Source: Gymnogyps californianus
Taxonomy: Eukaryota; Chordata; Aves; Accipitriformes; Cathartidae
Length of the DNA: 64,000 nucleotides
Direction: 5' to 3'
NCBI RefSeq assembly: GCF_018139145.2
Contig: NC_059486.1
Coordinates: forward strand, 1,550,001 to 1,614,000
The translations under genes were made by a program, and so were the position numbers. This document shows, piece by piece, positions 13,901-29,600 of this stretch (position 1 is the stretch's first letter; the number at the start of each line of letters is the position of its first letter). Below the pieces are notes generated by a model. The model saw only the letters and a list, made by a program, of their open reading frames with translations, was not told where the DNA came from and did not search any database.

Positions 13901-16900
13901 AGGCTAAAAATAGATTAGACTTAGATTAAAGCCTTCCCAAGGCAGACTGGTGGATGAAACAGAATGAGCAGACCACAGCTACACTGCTATTCTTAGATAG
14001 ACAAAATCAGGACCTAGTTTTGTGCTCTGCAATTTTCAATCCCCAGTGTCCCCATGTATTCCGGCCAAAAATTCCCAGCATAAATCGAAGCAAATTTACA
14101 GCTCTTCTGACATGTTTTGCTTCCCAAGGCATCCTATGTAGAAAAGCTAAAATTGCACAAGAGCATTCGACTGTGTCCCTCTTTGTCCCTGGCCTGCCCC
14201 ATGCTGAGGTCTGGCACTTGGCAAATTTTATGCCCTCAGAAGAGTTCCCTTTGTCAGGGACACGGAGTGTTCAGTTTGGTACCTTGTAACTATCCTGACA
14301 AATTCAGAAGCACATTAATGTCAAAAGAAGTCCAGTTCCATCAAGCAAGCTAGAAGAATGAGGACTGAAATACAAGACTTAACCACTGAAATAAGGCAAA
14401 ATGATCCTCAGGTGTCAGGGCAATAAACAGTATCTGCAGGGGACGTCCATCATCATCAGGAAACTTTAATCAGAGAGAACCAGTGCCTGATGTACCCTGT
14501 GATTTCAGCTGCAGCTAACATTGGCTCGATAGCACAGCAAATGTTTGCCACTTTCAAAAATCAAGCCAGTGACTCTTTAAACTGATCCCCCAAGACGTGA
14601 GGCATCCCTAGTGAATGGCCATTTCTCTCTGGTTGAAGGCAATAATTCCCATCTACTCACTGACAGTTGGCTGCTCCATGGTCTCCAAGCACAACAAAAA
14701 TCAAGGTTCACAAGGTATGGCATGGTGTCAAGTGAAAGGACAAGAGGAAATAGACACAAACTGAAATACAGGAAATTCCATTTAAAAATAAGGACAAACT
14801 TTTTGTTTACTGTGAGGGCAATCAAATACTGGCACAAGTTGTCCACAGAGGTTGTGTAGTCTCCATCCTTGGAGATATTCAACACCTGACTGGACAAGGT
14901 CTTGAGAAACCTTCTCCACTTCACCCTGCTTTGAGCAGGTAGGTTGGACGTGATGATATCCAACCGTTCCTTCTGACCTCAGTGATTCTGCAAAGGCGGC
15001 ACAGTGGTTAAACACTCGATGCAGGGCTCAACACCGGTCTCGCGTATCAGTTTCCAGTAAAGCGATCGCTCTGACATCAGTGGAATTAATCCTGATTTTC
15101 ATCTGTACAAGTGGAGGAGAATCATGCTGGTTAGCATGAAAGCCAATTTACGCAGGTGGAAGAATGAAAGACACTCACTGTGGTGCTTCTGTGGAAGCTT
15201 GCCACATTTTTGTCCCCAGGAAGCCATGCCAACACATCACTGACTACCACTAGTCCTCTTCCTTTCCCATAGCTGACTGTTAAAATCTTTGACATTCAAT
15301 GCAATTTCTTTTTTGCGAACTGGAAGTCTCACAGGCCTATTCTGTACCTCATGTATCTTGTAGCATTTAAAGGACTAATGAACAGATTTTTCCAGAGTGG
15401 AAAAAAAAAAAAAAAATCTTCAAAAATACCTGTTGAAAAAAGTTTGTCAGTCTCTCTCCTTATAATCTCTTCCAGGGCCCTCAATCACACTGTACACTGT
15501 CGTGTTGGCCATTCTGATTGCCGGATCACAATCCAATACGCCTCCCAAAACCAGAAGCCTTCCCTTGTAAGATTACAGCATTGTAACCGAGGAGGCGAAA
15601 AGCAATGGACACTCCTTCTGCCTACTAGGCTGCTACCCAGCTTAGTCCCTCGTGGGATATTAGATCTGTCCAACCTTAATTTATGCAGATTTCTCTAGAG
15701 GGTCTGGTTGCTAGCGTGTACGTTATGAACATATGTAAAGGCAGCCAGCGCAGAAGCTCCACATCCTCCCACGGATGTCCCTGGGGTAGCTGTCAGGGAA
15801 TCTGAGGGCGCAAGGGTTAAATCTCCCCAGATCTGTGGGGCGATGGGCCTCACCTCTGAATGAAGAGATCACTAGGAAACTGTTTCCTGCACACTAGACA
15901 GGGACAACTCATGCAAGGATGAATGGCCCCAAGATACAGCTAAGGATCTGACGTGAATTGAGAGAAGCCAGGAATTTCCTGACCTCCCTGTCTCACTCCT
16001 CCCAGAATGGCCTGAGCTCACAGGAAGGAGAGAGGCAAGCTCATCTCTGAATCTTTCTCTCTTCATTGTTTAGGTCTGTGTAGCCTCAGCTGGTTTGGAG
16101 GAGAAAACGTTCTGGGAACTTCTCATCAGATACAGCTCTCTTGATAGACAGATAGAGATAAACCTTTCTTTTTTTTTTTTTTCTTTCTTTTCTGCAAAAG
16201 TTCAAGATAATGACATTGCCACAGAAAAATGCTTTCCTATTGCTCTGCAAATGGCAGGCTTCACCCTTCAACTGCTTTCTGTCATGGCAATTTGAAAAGT
16301 GGTTTGCCTGGGAAAAATCAGACAACAAAGGTCTTGATCTCCAAGCTGTTCTGCAATTGAATCCACTTGTGCTGACCTTCACATTCAGACAGAAGCTGTG
16401 TAAAATATGGAAGCTCAGCAAAGGCACAAGAATCTCCATCAGGATGGCCATGGCCCTGGGCACCAACAGGACACTGATCACTGGCAAACACGGCAGATAT
16501 TACTCGCAACGTGTCATCCATGAAAGACTGTGTTCACATTGGCTTCCATCGCTACCACAGTCCCTCAGAGAAAGAGGACGTGGCCAGGTAGCCAAGTCTT
16601 CTGCATGAGGAGCAGCAGCTGGAGGCCAGACAGGCTATCCTCTGAGGTCTAAAACAGCACTGATTTACAATATTTAGGTATGAATCTCTCCCTAGATATC
16701 TAACTTTCAGACAGCTCCAGTTAAGAGAGCTAATCCGCATGGCAGGAGTATGCCTACCGCAGGCAGTGAATCGCAGTGCAGAGATCCCTGAGCTATCATC
16801 GATCCAAACTGGTGTGTCCACACAATGCCGAGTATCAACACACTTCCTCATGTCCCACAGCAGTCTAGTAGCATAAGCACGGCCAGTCTAGCAGCATAAG

Positions 16901-19900
16901 CAGTGTCTGGCGCTAGCTGATGAAGCCAGAAACTTGGGAGGCAGAGCTGACTTGTGCTGTGCTGATACGGCCACACCATTTCCAGCTCTGGCGCAGGCTC
17001 GGTCAGGGGCGATTCAAGGCTCTCTGCACGGCTGCTTCACTGTGCAGTGAGACTGTGCTCTAAGGACCACCCCAGAACTTCAGCCCACAGCTTCCTGATG
17101 GGAGATAAAAGCCTGCAGAGGCGTCCACATGGTCGGATTTTACTCATCTTCTAGTTCTGTTTCATTCCAAACTCATTCCACTGCAACATGTTTGCTTACA
17201 TGAAGACAAAGCTGACCAAAATCAATTTGCAGGACAAGAACGTTAAAGGATTCACAAGAGGATAAAGGAGTATGCTGAAGAATTCAAAAAAGTTATCTTA
17301 AGTTCAGTGCACAACCCCATTCTCAACAGCAGATTTCTATAAGCTAAACCAATGGGCAGCAGTTCCCTATTTTACCCAACTCTTCACAACTCCTAGAATG
17401 CCCGTGGAAAGTAGCAAGATGCAGAAAGATAGCACACTGGGCCAAATCCTTGGCTGATGCAATCAGAAAAACTCTCCTGAAGTCAGCAGAGGTAGGCTAA
17501 TTTACATGCTGGTGTCTAACTCTGGATGATTAAGTACAGAGATGCTTTGCTGGGAAAGGGCAATCTCTCATTTGATCCTAAGTATCATCAATCATGAGAT
17601 TGCAGATAACAAGCCAGTTGAGTATATGTAAATTTTTCTCCAATCTGCAAAGCCCTCTGTCAGAGACTCTCCATGGCCATTACTAACGGCCAGTTACAGT
17701 TCTAACTGGACAGGAATAGCTGCTTCTCTTTTGGCAGGTCTGCATCCTTTGCCTCTCCCATGTCGATTAGATAAAAATAAGCCTTTAATACTTTCATTCC
17801 TGGTTTTCCTGAAGAGCTCTAGGTCAGGAAGATAACGACCAATAAACTCAGTTCCAACAGCACAGTTTTTATTTTTGATAACCAAGGAATCAGAAGGAAT
17901 AAAGCAGTTCAGTTCAGATGAAGAGCAGTAATGGGCTCGTCCACATTTCCAAAAGCAACTTGTGACTCTGAGTACCATTTTTGAACTCAGCACTTCTTGA
18001 ATATCAAATCCTTGTACAGATATCAAATTCTGGGACACTCCAAATTGTGAACAGTTAGTTCTGAAAAATCTTGGCCTCAACGTTTAACCGTACAGAGAGC
18101 ACCTTTAAACCCAAGTCCCTGAGGTGCTGCTCCATGGACAGCTGAACAGCTAACACTGCGATGCCACCAAAAGGGTAGGTCTCCCTCCCAGACCCTCTGT
18201 GCCCGTTCCTCACCACCCAGTCTTGCTCACTCCCTTACAGTAGTGCTGGCACATGAGCAATCATTCGGTAAGCTAGTTCGAGGAGATGTTCTTCTGGTGG
18301 AAACCTAACACTCAAAGTCATGCATAGCACTGCAAGTCTAAGGGCTCATGTCTGCCCCAATAAAGGGAGACCTCCATGGCCCAGGCTACTTTGTTCCCGA
18401 AGGTCCCTCACACACAAAGCTAATTAAACTCCGAAATCCAGGAGAAAACAAGTCACTTTGGAGACCTTATAGCTCTTTAAAGCACAGAGCTTCTCCGAAC
18501 ACTCCTGACAGTATGAAAACACTATTACTTGACTGTACTGTAGTCTGGATAGCAACAAGGTGTTCGCATTCATACCCCAACAGGACTACTTCCACCCATC
18601 TTACCTATACTTGACCCTGTTAGATAATACCTAACTCAGACTTCCCATCCACCCAAGCTTGTCCTCATTTTTCAAGACGAACTTCGCTCACCGGTTTGGC
18701 TTCCTGATTCAAATGGAATACACAATGGTCATTTGTTTTAACCACTTCCCTCAGAAAAGAAGGGAAAGTCCCTCTCATATGGAAAATAGTGTCAAATTTT
18801 TATTAGCACTGGCTTTACAATGATGATCTGCACTTTTTAACTAGTGACTTGACTTTGTTTTTCCCTAAACTGACTGAAACGTTAGCCAACTTCTAAGCTA
18901 TGATAGTTTAAAAAATAGTATCAAAGACTACATTAAAAAAACCCTCTACCATGCAGAATCTACCAGGCAGACGGCTTGGGATTTTTTTTTTTTTTTTTTT
19001 TTTTTTAAGTCTTTGGAAGCATACAACGGATAAAGTGACTCTTCCATTTTTCAGCAACTAATGCTGTTTCCACCACCTTCAGACACTCTCGCTATTGCTA
19101 CCGCATTCTAATGAAATTCACATGCTGCAAGAGAGAGGTGTCTGGTGCTCTGCTTACAATCGCGACAGACCCGAAAGAATGTCAGAGCATGAATCAGTGG
19201 GACAACCACGAGTTACAAACAAAAAAGGCTCCTGTTTTCACACAGACGACAGAATAAACAATGATCAGAAGGAAACTGGAGGATGTGACACAAAAAAAAA
19301 TGTGGTTAAAGTTTGAAAAATACCAGCCTAGGCACAGAAGTTCATTTCTAAGATCCAGAGTCAAGGCAAATACTTCACAGATGCCTTTTGAATGACACGT
19401 TAAGTTGTAGTCTCCAGTTGCTGTCTGGGTTAGACACCCCGGGATTCTTTTCAACAGAGGCGGGGAAAATCTTAGTAGCAACTTCCTACTCTCATTAACT
19501 TATCCTGTAAAGATTCAGCTTCTGAACATTCAAGCTCACACGATTTTCAACTAATTTGAATGGGAGGAGGATCAAGTAACAAGTCTGGTGGTATTCAGAG
19601 ATTTGCCCTGTCACTGAAAAAACCTCTGCACAAGCCCATGAATTCGAGCTCTGATTCTGACTCAGGGTTTGGCCTGGGCAGCCTTCAGGATAGAATTAAT
19701 TTCACATAACTTATCTAAAATTACATGTCTGGTCTACCCTAGTTCTTTGGGTTGCCCCAACAACCACTGAAAAAGAGATTAGCACCTCCAGGGGATAATT
19801 CTTCCTATCCTAGAGAGGTAGCCAAAAAGGGATAAGATCCAGTAAGTACCTGTGACTCACGTGTAAAGATAGTCCGGAAGCAAGAAAGGAGAGGTGAAGA

Positions 19901-20654
19901 CCATGTTAGGCAACAGACAAACATACCCTTCAAACGTAAAAAAAGGTGGTGATTTCAGAACCTTAATCCAAAAACACACGCAGGTAAACCAGCCTGGTTG
20001 GGACACTGCTACATTTAGTCTGCATGTGTAATTCACAAGTGCCAACTCCAGAGAACAGTACAAAATTCTTGTACTGGATGTATGAAATAAGCTGACCATG
20101 GAAAGTTTCTTCCTAAATGCTTCCAGTTCATGCTTATATCCCTATGCCCTAATACTTTGTAGCCTCTATATATTTTGATACTGCACAATAAATCCACTAA
20201 GGTTAGTTGAATCTTGTGCCATCCTAGATGACATAATGTTCCGTGGCAATGAATTCCACCTTGCCTGGCGTATCTTAGAGCCACCAAAATTTCCTCACCT
20301 GCTGAGACGCCCTTGAGCAAGGCATCCTGCCCGTCTCCTTTATTCCTGTCTTCTTCTTTCCATCTACAATCCAAACATCAAATCAAAATTAGCTCTGAAG
20401 TTAAAACCCTACATTTAATTGAAAAAAAAATCCAGAAGCCTGACTAAACCACTGTAGCAAAATCCCATGGCTGATCTGAAATTGTGTAACCTTTGCTCTC
20501 AGGCACTGCCAACACTGGAAATAAGAGATTTCAGAATTAAGTGTCATATGAACGTGCAACACATCAACTTGCAGCAGCTCCTATCAATTACACTTAGGCT
20601 CCATTTTAACCTGGTTTCTAAGAAAACAAAGCTTATGCCTGCATATGCTCTATC

Positions 20655-20688
<34 letters not shown>

Positions 20689-23600
20689 GGGAAGGTGGGG
20701 AGCTGTCCCCTGACTAATAACTATTGACCTTATTAGACAGTTTCAATAAAATTTGATGGGGGGTCCCAAAGCGCCTCAGTTTCATGAGAAAAGGCAACTG
20801 GTTAGAGGAGGAAGATCCTGTTAATATCCCCAGAGCGGAAAAGGTGGCAGTATGAGTTCACCCCTCATCAGTCATCGGAGAATCTGCAGGAGAAAGACCT
20901 GAAAAGGTGACTTCCTAGGCAGACAAGCTTCTTCATTCCAATGGTTGGGGATCTCAGGAATGCTATTTACCATTTTGTCACTAGATGGTATTGTTCCACA
21001 GGCTATATCTGAGAGCCTCAAGGTCAAATACAGCATGGTATATCAGAAGCTAGGTTGATTGAAGTGAGAGGAAAAGGCTTTTTCATGTATGTTTTCACAT
21101 ATGGAAGTCATTAGCAAAATCAAGCTGTAACAGCTTAAGGAAAAGAGCTTTGGTGAAAATGTAGCTAATGTAACTCGGTATTGATGAACTGTGTATTTCC
21201 TCCATATCTGAAAAAAAACTGCTGATATAAAGAGGTGGAAAGATATTGATAAAAAATTGAATGTTTCTGTTAACAAACCAAGCACATATAACAAGCCCTT
21301 TATTATAGTTCAAAATTCAAACAGCGTGACAAACTCTGTTCATCCATTTCAAAGTAAGGGAGAAAACCTAAATATTATGCTAGGATACAGTCATAAGCAC
21401 AAGCTCCTTCAGTTTTGAAACTGGGCATTTACCTGTATCTTGAAGGTAAAAAGAAGGTGCTTCCATTTTCCAGCCTGGATGGGCATCACTTTTGTCCTCT
21501 CCACGCTCACTTGAATCTGCTCTGACAGGGAGAGGGTGATTCTGTAAAGCAAATGATGTTTTGTCTTAACAGCATAACCTAAAAAAAATATGCCCAGGTG
21601 GTAAATCCATAAACCCAGCACTAATAGGGATGAGATTTTCACAGCTCCTCAGTGTCCAGGTCTTCCTTCTCCCAAGCCTACAGGTCTTTCAAGAGAGAAA
21701 TTTTCTAAGAAAAGACAGAATTCTGACCTAAATGGCTTCCTGTCTTCAAGAGTTAGTTATGTTGGGGTTTATTGCCTGGCACTGACCACCTAAAATTAAA
21801 TCATCAAGGCTGAGCTACCAGTCCAGGCTGCCCCTTCTGTCATTTTGGAGAGAGGCACCACCAGAGGACCATTCATTCCAGCCTACCTTGGTGTCTAAGG
21901 AAATTATCTGAATTACCTGCTAAAGACGCCTCCTTCTCCACTAAGCGCAGAGGGGGGCCTAGAGAAATTAGACGTAACATACAACTTTTAGATGGCTAGA
22001 GGTAAGTGGAAGGAATCCCACCTAACTACACAGTGGAACATGGCTTAGTCCTGAGAAACGCCAAGTGGAAATGCAAAACTGTTTGCAATTTTCTCCATTT
22101 TGTACATGTCTGAGTGCACGTGTGTGTGTGTGTGTGCATGCACATGTGTTGGGTCTCTCTGTACAATCACTGCCCTCTTCTGGGAGAACACACTAGACTC
22201 AGTGAGTCAGTGGATATGCTGGAATGAAATTCACTTTACGTCTATGGACTTCCAGCCTCAGCGTTCAATCCACTGTAGCGCCGCTGCCCAACACAAGCTG
22301 AAACCCTTATTAAACTAGGATTCTGACAAAATGTTTCTTTTAAGGAGAGTTTTGCTAGATAAACTGCGTTCCTCCAGTGAGAACCGAATAGAGCTATTTC
22401 TATACCTTTGTGCTCCCCTCCTCTTCCTCTTCATCACAGTCTAACCCTTGATGGGAGATCTCAGTAGGGCCATTCTTCTGGATCAGGTTGCTTTCAACTG
22501 TCCCCATTCTTTTCTTTTCAGTTGTCACTCTCACTTTCATGAGGTGGAAGCCGGTGGAGACTGACCCTACTCTCAGGTTGACAGGATCGCCATCAAATAA
22601 CAGGTCACCAGGGCTGCCATCTTCCTTAAAGCCAGGGGGCTGGTAATCTTTGGGAGTTACTACACAGGGAGAAAGAACCCAGTGACGTCAGAGAAATCAA
22701 GTTCCATCTCTCCCTCATCCAATTTATAAAGAACAAGTGTATATCAGCCTCAAGTAACAAGACCAACCACTAAAAATATTCTGGCTTTTTTTTCAGGAAG
22801 AAGGGAGAGAATGCAAAGGGAAAAATGAGCTGAGCAAATGTTATCAGGGAGCTCAAAGAAAGAATGACTTTAGGATGCTGAGAAACCATTAATGTGCTCA
22901 ACTTCCTGGAGCAGAACCTGACATTGCCTGTTCCTTAAAAAAAAAAAAAACCAAACCAAAAGCCAACAGCGAAGGAGAAGGACGTCTCCTTTTCACACTG
23001 CATGGCTGTACTTCTTACATGGATGTTCAAACCTTTCTTAAAAAGCATCTGCCATCCCTGTGTGTCAGAAGGCTTTATAATGTTTTACACCATTTCTCAC
23101 TGTTATCAGCTAACAGCTTCTATCATTTCACCTTTCTATGCTTTATTTACTTTACAGGGGCTCACAATTACTATAGAAACTGATGGAAAGGGAATTTTTC
23201 CCCACAGCACACACTGTTCTCCACCTACCATCATTGTAGTAGAGGAGTTTCATGGTCAGGGTAATGTCATTGGGAAGCGGCCCGAGGTTTTGCATTAACA
23301 GGTACAGTTTACAGATCAGGAGCCTGCTGGCCTGTTTAACGTCCTCGCTGCACACCCCATTCACAAAGTTCATTTGGTTGCTACAATCGGAAGAAGAATA
23401 ACAGATTTGTTTTCCTCAGTCATGAATATTCACGATCTAATTACAAATACAGAGCACCCACTGACTTGTCTGAAACCACCAGTGACAAAGCTACAATGCC
23501 TTTATGTAATTTCCAGATAAACAGGGAAGTGAAACAGACTCCAGGGATGGGGTGGCATCAGCAAAACAACAGCTCTAAACTAAGAGGCATGGCATTTACA

Positions 23601-26600
23601 TTTGAACAGACTTTGTAGCTGGGGCAATGGACCCCATTATACAAATGTCATGACTCACTTGTTTGAACATGATTAAATTGGATCAAAGGACCATAAAACA
23701 AGTGCCTTTCACCTAAGCAATTTCAGGAATGAGAGGAATGAGGTGAGAATCCCATATAAAGCCGATTCATCACAGGGGCTATTTTCAAGTCCATTTTGCA
23801 GTTTGAAGAGAAGTGAATTGCATGTTCTCACTTCAATTCCACGTAAGAAAAACGAGCTCAGAAGCACATTTTTCAAAAGTGACTAAGGGGCATTCCTCTC
23901 ACCTCCTTCACCCATCCAAATGTCAGCTGGCTAGTCTAAGCAAGCAGTCTAGACTGAGATAAACGTGTAACAGAAGTGGGATGAATCGCCCTCCGGAGGA
24001 GTTTGTTTCTCTTGACTACAGAGGTAGATGAGATGAGCAACTTAGATCAGCCAGCTAACTTTAGACAGTTGAAGATGGACTAGATGAATCATGACATGAC
24101 TAAGGAACCTAAACTTCCTTAACTTTCAATGAGAAGGGGCCATTAAAAAAATGTAGCTCCTTCATTACATCTCTGGAAGACCACTGGCAGGTGGATGACA
24201 CTATATACAGGCTGGATGGTCCCTAACACTATCATCCCAAATTGCTTCAAAAGCAGCAAGTACCTTAAGAGAGCAGGGAAGGTCCCAGGGCTGAATTTGA
24301 TGGACTAAACCATTGGAAGGAACAGCTTTGTTAAGACTGATTTCCCCTTCCAGTTGAAGCTTCTTGGCTCGTCATGAAAATGGAGTGGCCGTTGAACAGT
24401 TTGACTTCCCAGGGTACGCAGGGTATGGTTTGGTAAGCTCCAAACTGCCAACAGCAAAACTCTGTGCTGAGCATACTGCTATTACATTAAATCTTGTATG
24501 TTCAGAAACGTACAGCAGGTGAGAGGACAAATGCTGGCAATGCCTAAGGTGGAGTAAAGAGAAGGTAGGCCTTCTCTTACAGATCACCTTTACAAGTCTT
24601 GGGATTAGCAGAACAGAAGGATTAGCAGAATAGAATTGGCAGAATAGAAGTGGCAGGGGGAAAGAGTATAAGCAAAAAAGAGATGAGAATTCCATAGGAA
24701 TTAACAGGTCAAGTACTGGTTCAATATGGGAATAACATTGTGGATTTGATGCAGGAATGTGTCAAAAGGCAAAAGCTGAGGAACTGAACCTCTCTGAAGG
24801 ACTGGGATCCATGGTGGGGAATTCCTCTGAACTCCATCTAAAATAAGGCAGAGACCATTTAGGAGAAAGTTGCCCTTTACCACTCAGATACGATGAAGCG
24901 GACCCACAAAACACCTCTCATGGAACGATTAACTCAGAGTTGGCACATGACAATAAACCTTGCAGGTGTACAAAAGTAGTTTCATCAGCTGAAGGAGCTG
25001 ATAGCAAAGATGACCCAATACTCTGATCAATGCCAGAATGCCAGGTTACTAACGACTGCAGGTACACGCATGATCCTGCGATAGCAGCGTCAGTCACTGA
25101 GGAAACAGAACAGAGCCCAGGAATCCGATGCCACGGGCTTTGAAGCCTCAGAGCAGTAATGAGATGTCAACGAAGCAGCAAGATTACTTAGCCTCTTCCT
25201 GGCCAGTACGACGGACACCAAGGGATGCTGAGCTCTATTGGGGCACTGTTGTTATTTCTAGGAACTAATGACTGATCTGAGTAAGGCTGATTAAAAAATC
25301 AAACTACTCAAGAGCTACCTATTATCTTTCAGATCCCAAAGGTCTCCTCTTTCCCTCCGTGTACTGAGGACAACTGACAGCAGCTTCAAAGCAGAAACAG
25401 AGGGTACAGTCAACAGGACACTCTAGACTCAGACATAGTTCAGATTTTCCTAATAGAAAATCATTTTGCCACATACTACAAAATTATTTGGATGTGTTTA
25501 GAGAAAGAGCAGCAAATGGCACACTATAGGAGCGTTGCGGAGGAGTTTCCTGAGGAGCATATGAGACAGCAGAGCTCTCTTGCTGTACAGGCAGGTTCCA
25601 AGGCCCAAAGATCCATGTTTCATCAATGGCAACTGCAGAAGCAAACTAAAAATGGGTTAATTATTTTTCTTTGCTTTGGTGATTGCCAACGGCCTTTGAT
25701 AGTATTTATTTTAAACTACACAGGATTATGGCTTACTAAACACAGCTTTAAAATATCTAACAGACAGAGAGCGCCAAAAAAAATGCAAAAAGTTGCTGCT
25801 TCCTGCCACACATTTTGCAGCATCAACTCAGGCATCATAAGCGAAAGTGCTCTCAGGTCACCCACGCAAGACTGCTCAAGCAGAATACACGTATGCAAAT
25901 GCCCAAGGAAAAAAATTCCTGGGCACAGGATCATGGTGAAAGGGATCAAACCTGCAAAAGCTTCATTTGAAAGCACAAGGCTGTCTTGTGAAAGTGGAAG
26001 AACACTCGTTATTAGTTGGGACAGTAGCAAGCTCAACAATGGTGCTGGTTTCTGCATCGCTACCCCGATTAGGCACCATTTCTGTAAATTGCCTTAACTC
26101 AGTTCTGGTGCACTTTAAGCGCCTCACTGTGCTACGTAACAGCACTTCTACTCATCAACTCGGCAGTTCATATCCTGTAGGGTGACTATCCTGAACTCCG
26201 ATGATATTTACAGCTGCTTAGCGACTCAGACATGCTCTAATCATAAAGTACAGTTTCTTCTTAATGCTTCAAGAACACAGTTTTCACAGTGTAATTCTGA
26301 GAAATAAAAGCAAACCTTTACCTGATGATGTCCATCTGGGGCACCTCCTTTTTGTACTTGAATTTGAACTGGTACAGTTCAGTCACTGTCTAGAGATTTA
26401 ACAAGAGAGGGGAAAAGAAGAAACAGGTCTCTTTCAATAACAAGTTTAAAGATGCACACTGAACCTAGCAGTGTCCTTTCACAACTTTATGCCAGAGCAC
26501 AGCATTAATTTAATGCCACTATGACAGCTTTAACTCTATTAGTGCTTGCACAGGCTTTGGCAAATTTTCTTAACAACCACAGCTTACCTAGCACTGAAAG

Positions 26601-29600
26601 AATCACAAAAAAATGACAAACTTCCTGCTTCCTCCTTCCACTTCCTCTGTGGGCCTGACTCCCCAGCCTAAATCTCTAACGAGGCACCGGGGCCAGCCAA
26701 CCATCACAACGTACGTACGTCCTCCCTTACTAAAAGGAAAAATGTGAGGCTTCATGGGTGATGCAGTGTCACAAGGAAGCCTGGCCCAGCGTTCTGTACG
26801 GATGCAAGGGCCTGAAGGATTCTTCCGACTAAGAAATACAAACAATACTGCATGGGCAAAACTTCCTGAATTTCACTGGTCTCAGAGTTTTCTGAGGGAG
26901 ATAAAACAACTAGATGATTTTCCATTTAAAAGGAAAGGATTTGGTATGATTTTAGAGAATAAAATAATTAGGAAGAACGGACAACTTCACCACAAGAGAA
27001 AGGATCTATTGTAGTCCAATTCCATGCCTATAATTCACTTTTTCCAGAGGCAATGAGGTCGATTAGCAGGAGCTCAGCTGAGCCCTTAACTCTGAGCCTT
27101 CCTTACAAATCCCAGCCTTGGTACGGACTAAACTCTTGCTGTCTCCCCAGATGCTGAGGTACAACGCAGCAGAACTGTAATCAGGTGAGCAAAGACTCCG
27201 CAGCCGTTCTCTGCATCTGCTCTGCGGAGACAACATGGATGCAGAACCTCGCTTATATATCACACCACCCAGTCTGTCTCCACCAGCTAGATGTAGAAAA
27301 AAAACAGAAACACAACAGAGAACACTGAAAGGATGAGAACAGGCACTATGCAACACAGACATCCCAAGTCTGAAGTGATTCATAGTTTCTGTCCTAAATC
27401 TCTTTGCATGAAAAAACAGCTCTCTTATCAACACTGCTGCTAAAAAGATGGTTCGTAAAAGAACTATTTTGAACTTCCCATTTCTTCTCTTCGGGCAAGA
27501 AAAACAAAATTGCGAACATGCCCATTAGTTGCCTGTTAACATCCCTGCCTGAGGCCCTAGATGGGCCCACAGCCTAGTGCCTGGTAGGAGCGTTTGATCA
27601 CAATCCAGCTCACTGAGCTGTCATTCTTGAGTGAAGGCAGAAGAAGAGAAACAGGGTCACCAAGCAGCTATGTCAGGGTAGAATTTAAGCCTACAAGTCC
27701 ACTCTGAATACAAATCTACTCACCCATGCCTTCAGTTGTCTCAAAGATTAATTAAGACTCTTTCTTACCTCCGGTTCCTTGGGATTGGTGTAAATCTGTT
27801 ACAAGAAAGCACAGTGAGGGCATTCTCCCCTTGGATAACTTCAACCAGTGAAAAGTGTCTAAACAATGATATTTTCATTTTACAGCAGAGATTGTACTAT
27901 CTTCAGTGTGGGATCAGAGAAAGGAATGGCTGAGGAACAGCCCTCCTCTATCAGCAGTCAATACTTACCACTTCAAAGACAGGTAGAGGACACTCATCTG
28001 TGTAATTGTGGAGGAATGAGGTTAATTCCCATTCCAGCCCTCACAGGCAACTATCAATGCCTGAGATTTAACTACTCAGATTATGCACAGAATAGATGCA
28101 TAGCATAGCTCTCGGTGCTTTACAAAGGACCAGGGCAAAAGGCTTGCTATGTAAATGCCAGTGTGTGGTTTCTTCAGGATCAGATTAATAAGGAGGACTC
28201 TTCTGCAGGGGAAAACGGAGAAGACACAGCAGTTTCCAAGGGTGGAGGCAAGAGTTTAAAGGAAGCAATGATATGAAGCACATGAAAGCGCTTCTAGGAG
28301 TTTAAGGATGCATGTAAGGTCTCAGTCAGAAGTCTGACATACTGAGAAAAATATTCCCATGCAGCCTAGGAAATTCACATTTACCATATTTAAGAAAGGT
28401 CACTGCTCTATTAAAAACCACATACATTTTGACTTCCCCTTAAAAAAGGCACAAATGGGTTGACACAACCTTGACTCCATATCTTTCAAGCAGGGTGGGG
28501 GAAGAAAAATGCCTTGTATTCGTTTACTTACTGCGAGGACAGCAATGTGTAACTAAGGAGGGAAAAACAAAACACAAAATCAAAATCTAACCTTAGTGGG
28601 CAAGGAAAAGAAAGACCTATCAAAACCTGCCTGCATACAGTGAAGGAATAGATACATTCAACAAACTAGGAGTTAAAAACCTTCATGCAGATTCTTCATA
28701 GCACAGCATCAGCAACACCTAGTGGCCAGTTTGCTTGGCTTTACTTGCAGTTCCCCAAGAAAACAACTGCATGCTCAGACTTCTCTCTTGGAACTCTTTT
28801 TAAACAAACCTCCAAAGGCTATGCCGCTTTAAAACTCTTTTACAAGAGCACCCATCCCTACACTGAAGACTAGTATTTGCTCTCTGCTATGAAAATCCCC
28901 AAAGGTATTTAATGTATGCTATAGCAAGAAAATGTACATGGGACTACTCTTGAAAACAATCCTAGAACATGCATGAAATATCTGTTTTTTCCTTAATCCT
29001 TGTCAAATAACAATTAATTTATGTTTCTCATAAATAGCAGAGGACTAAGTACCTCCTAGACTGTCAGCAAGCAATAAACTGAGTTCACAACATTTTGAAC
29101 TCTTATGCACATTGACAGTTGTACTGATGTATAAGATCATCAGTGCCGAAACTAACACCACTTCATCTGATCTAGATGAGAGTTGGTTTGATGAACAGTG
29201 CTGACAGAGATGACAACAGTTGGTGCTTTTTCCTGTGCAGAGCAGTTTTTAGGTGAGAATCAGCAAGGAATATGATTACTTACCAGCTGATTTTGTCCTG
29301 GAACCAGTTATACACCTTACTTGATGAATTATTTTCCAAAAAAAGTAATAAATTCTGAACCCAAGAGGAAAAGCTAGGAGGGTTATAGAAGATGAGAAGA
29401 AGGGAAAAGACGAGGGGAAAGGAGATGAAGGAAAGCAGAAGCACAGAAGAACCTCTCTCAAGAAAACAGGCATGGAGATCAAGATCTCAGTTCTGACTGG
29501 CAGCGTCTCTATCCAGACATTAGAGAACACAAATGTAGAACACAGAACTAAGGGAAATCCATTTCAGGCTGCAAATTAGTTCACACACCATGTACAGGCA

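Larger units (their letters stand above)
10974..21432. other. Large HORMAD2 intronic interval
   Basis: I see no further family-like coding block here. It holds a CR1 insertion near 14.7-15.0 kb, an old CR1-like fragment near 20.1 kb, homopolymer and TG tracts, and a 17-nt splice-bounded block near 13.6 kb that I do not accept as an exon. Confidence 0.6.

Noticed and set aside
25492..26097. A 201-codon plus-strand open frame inside a HORMAD2 intron.
   Set aside because: There is no family resemblance or splice structure, and it lies on the antisense strand of a well-supported gene.
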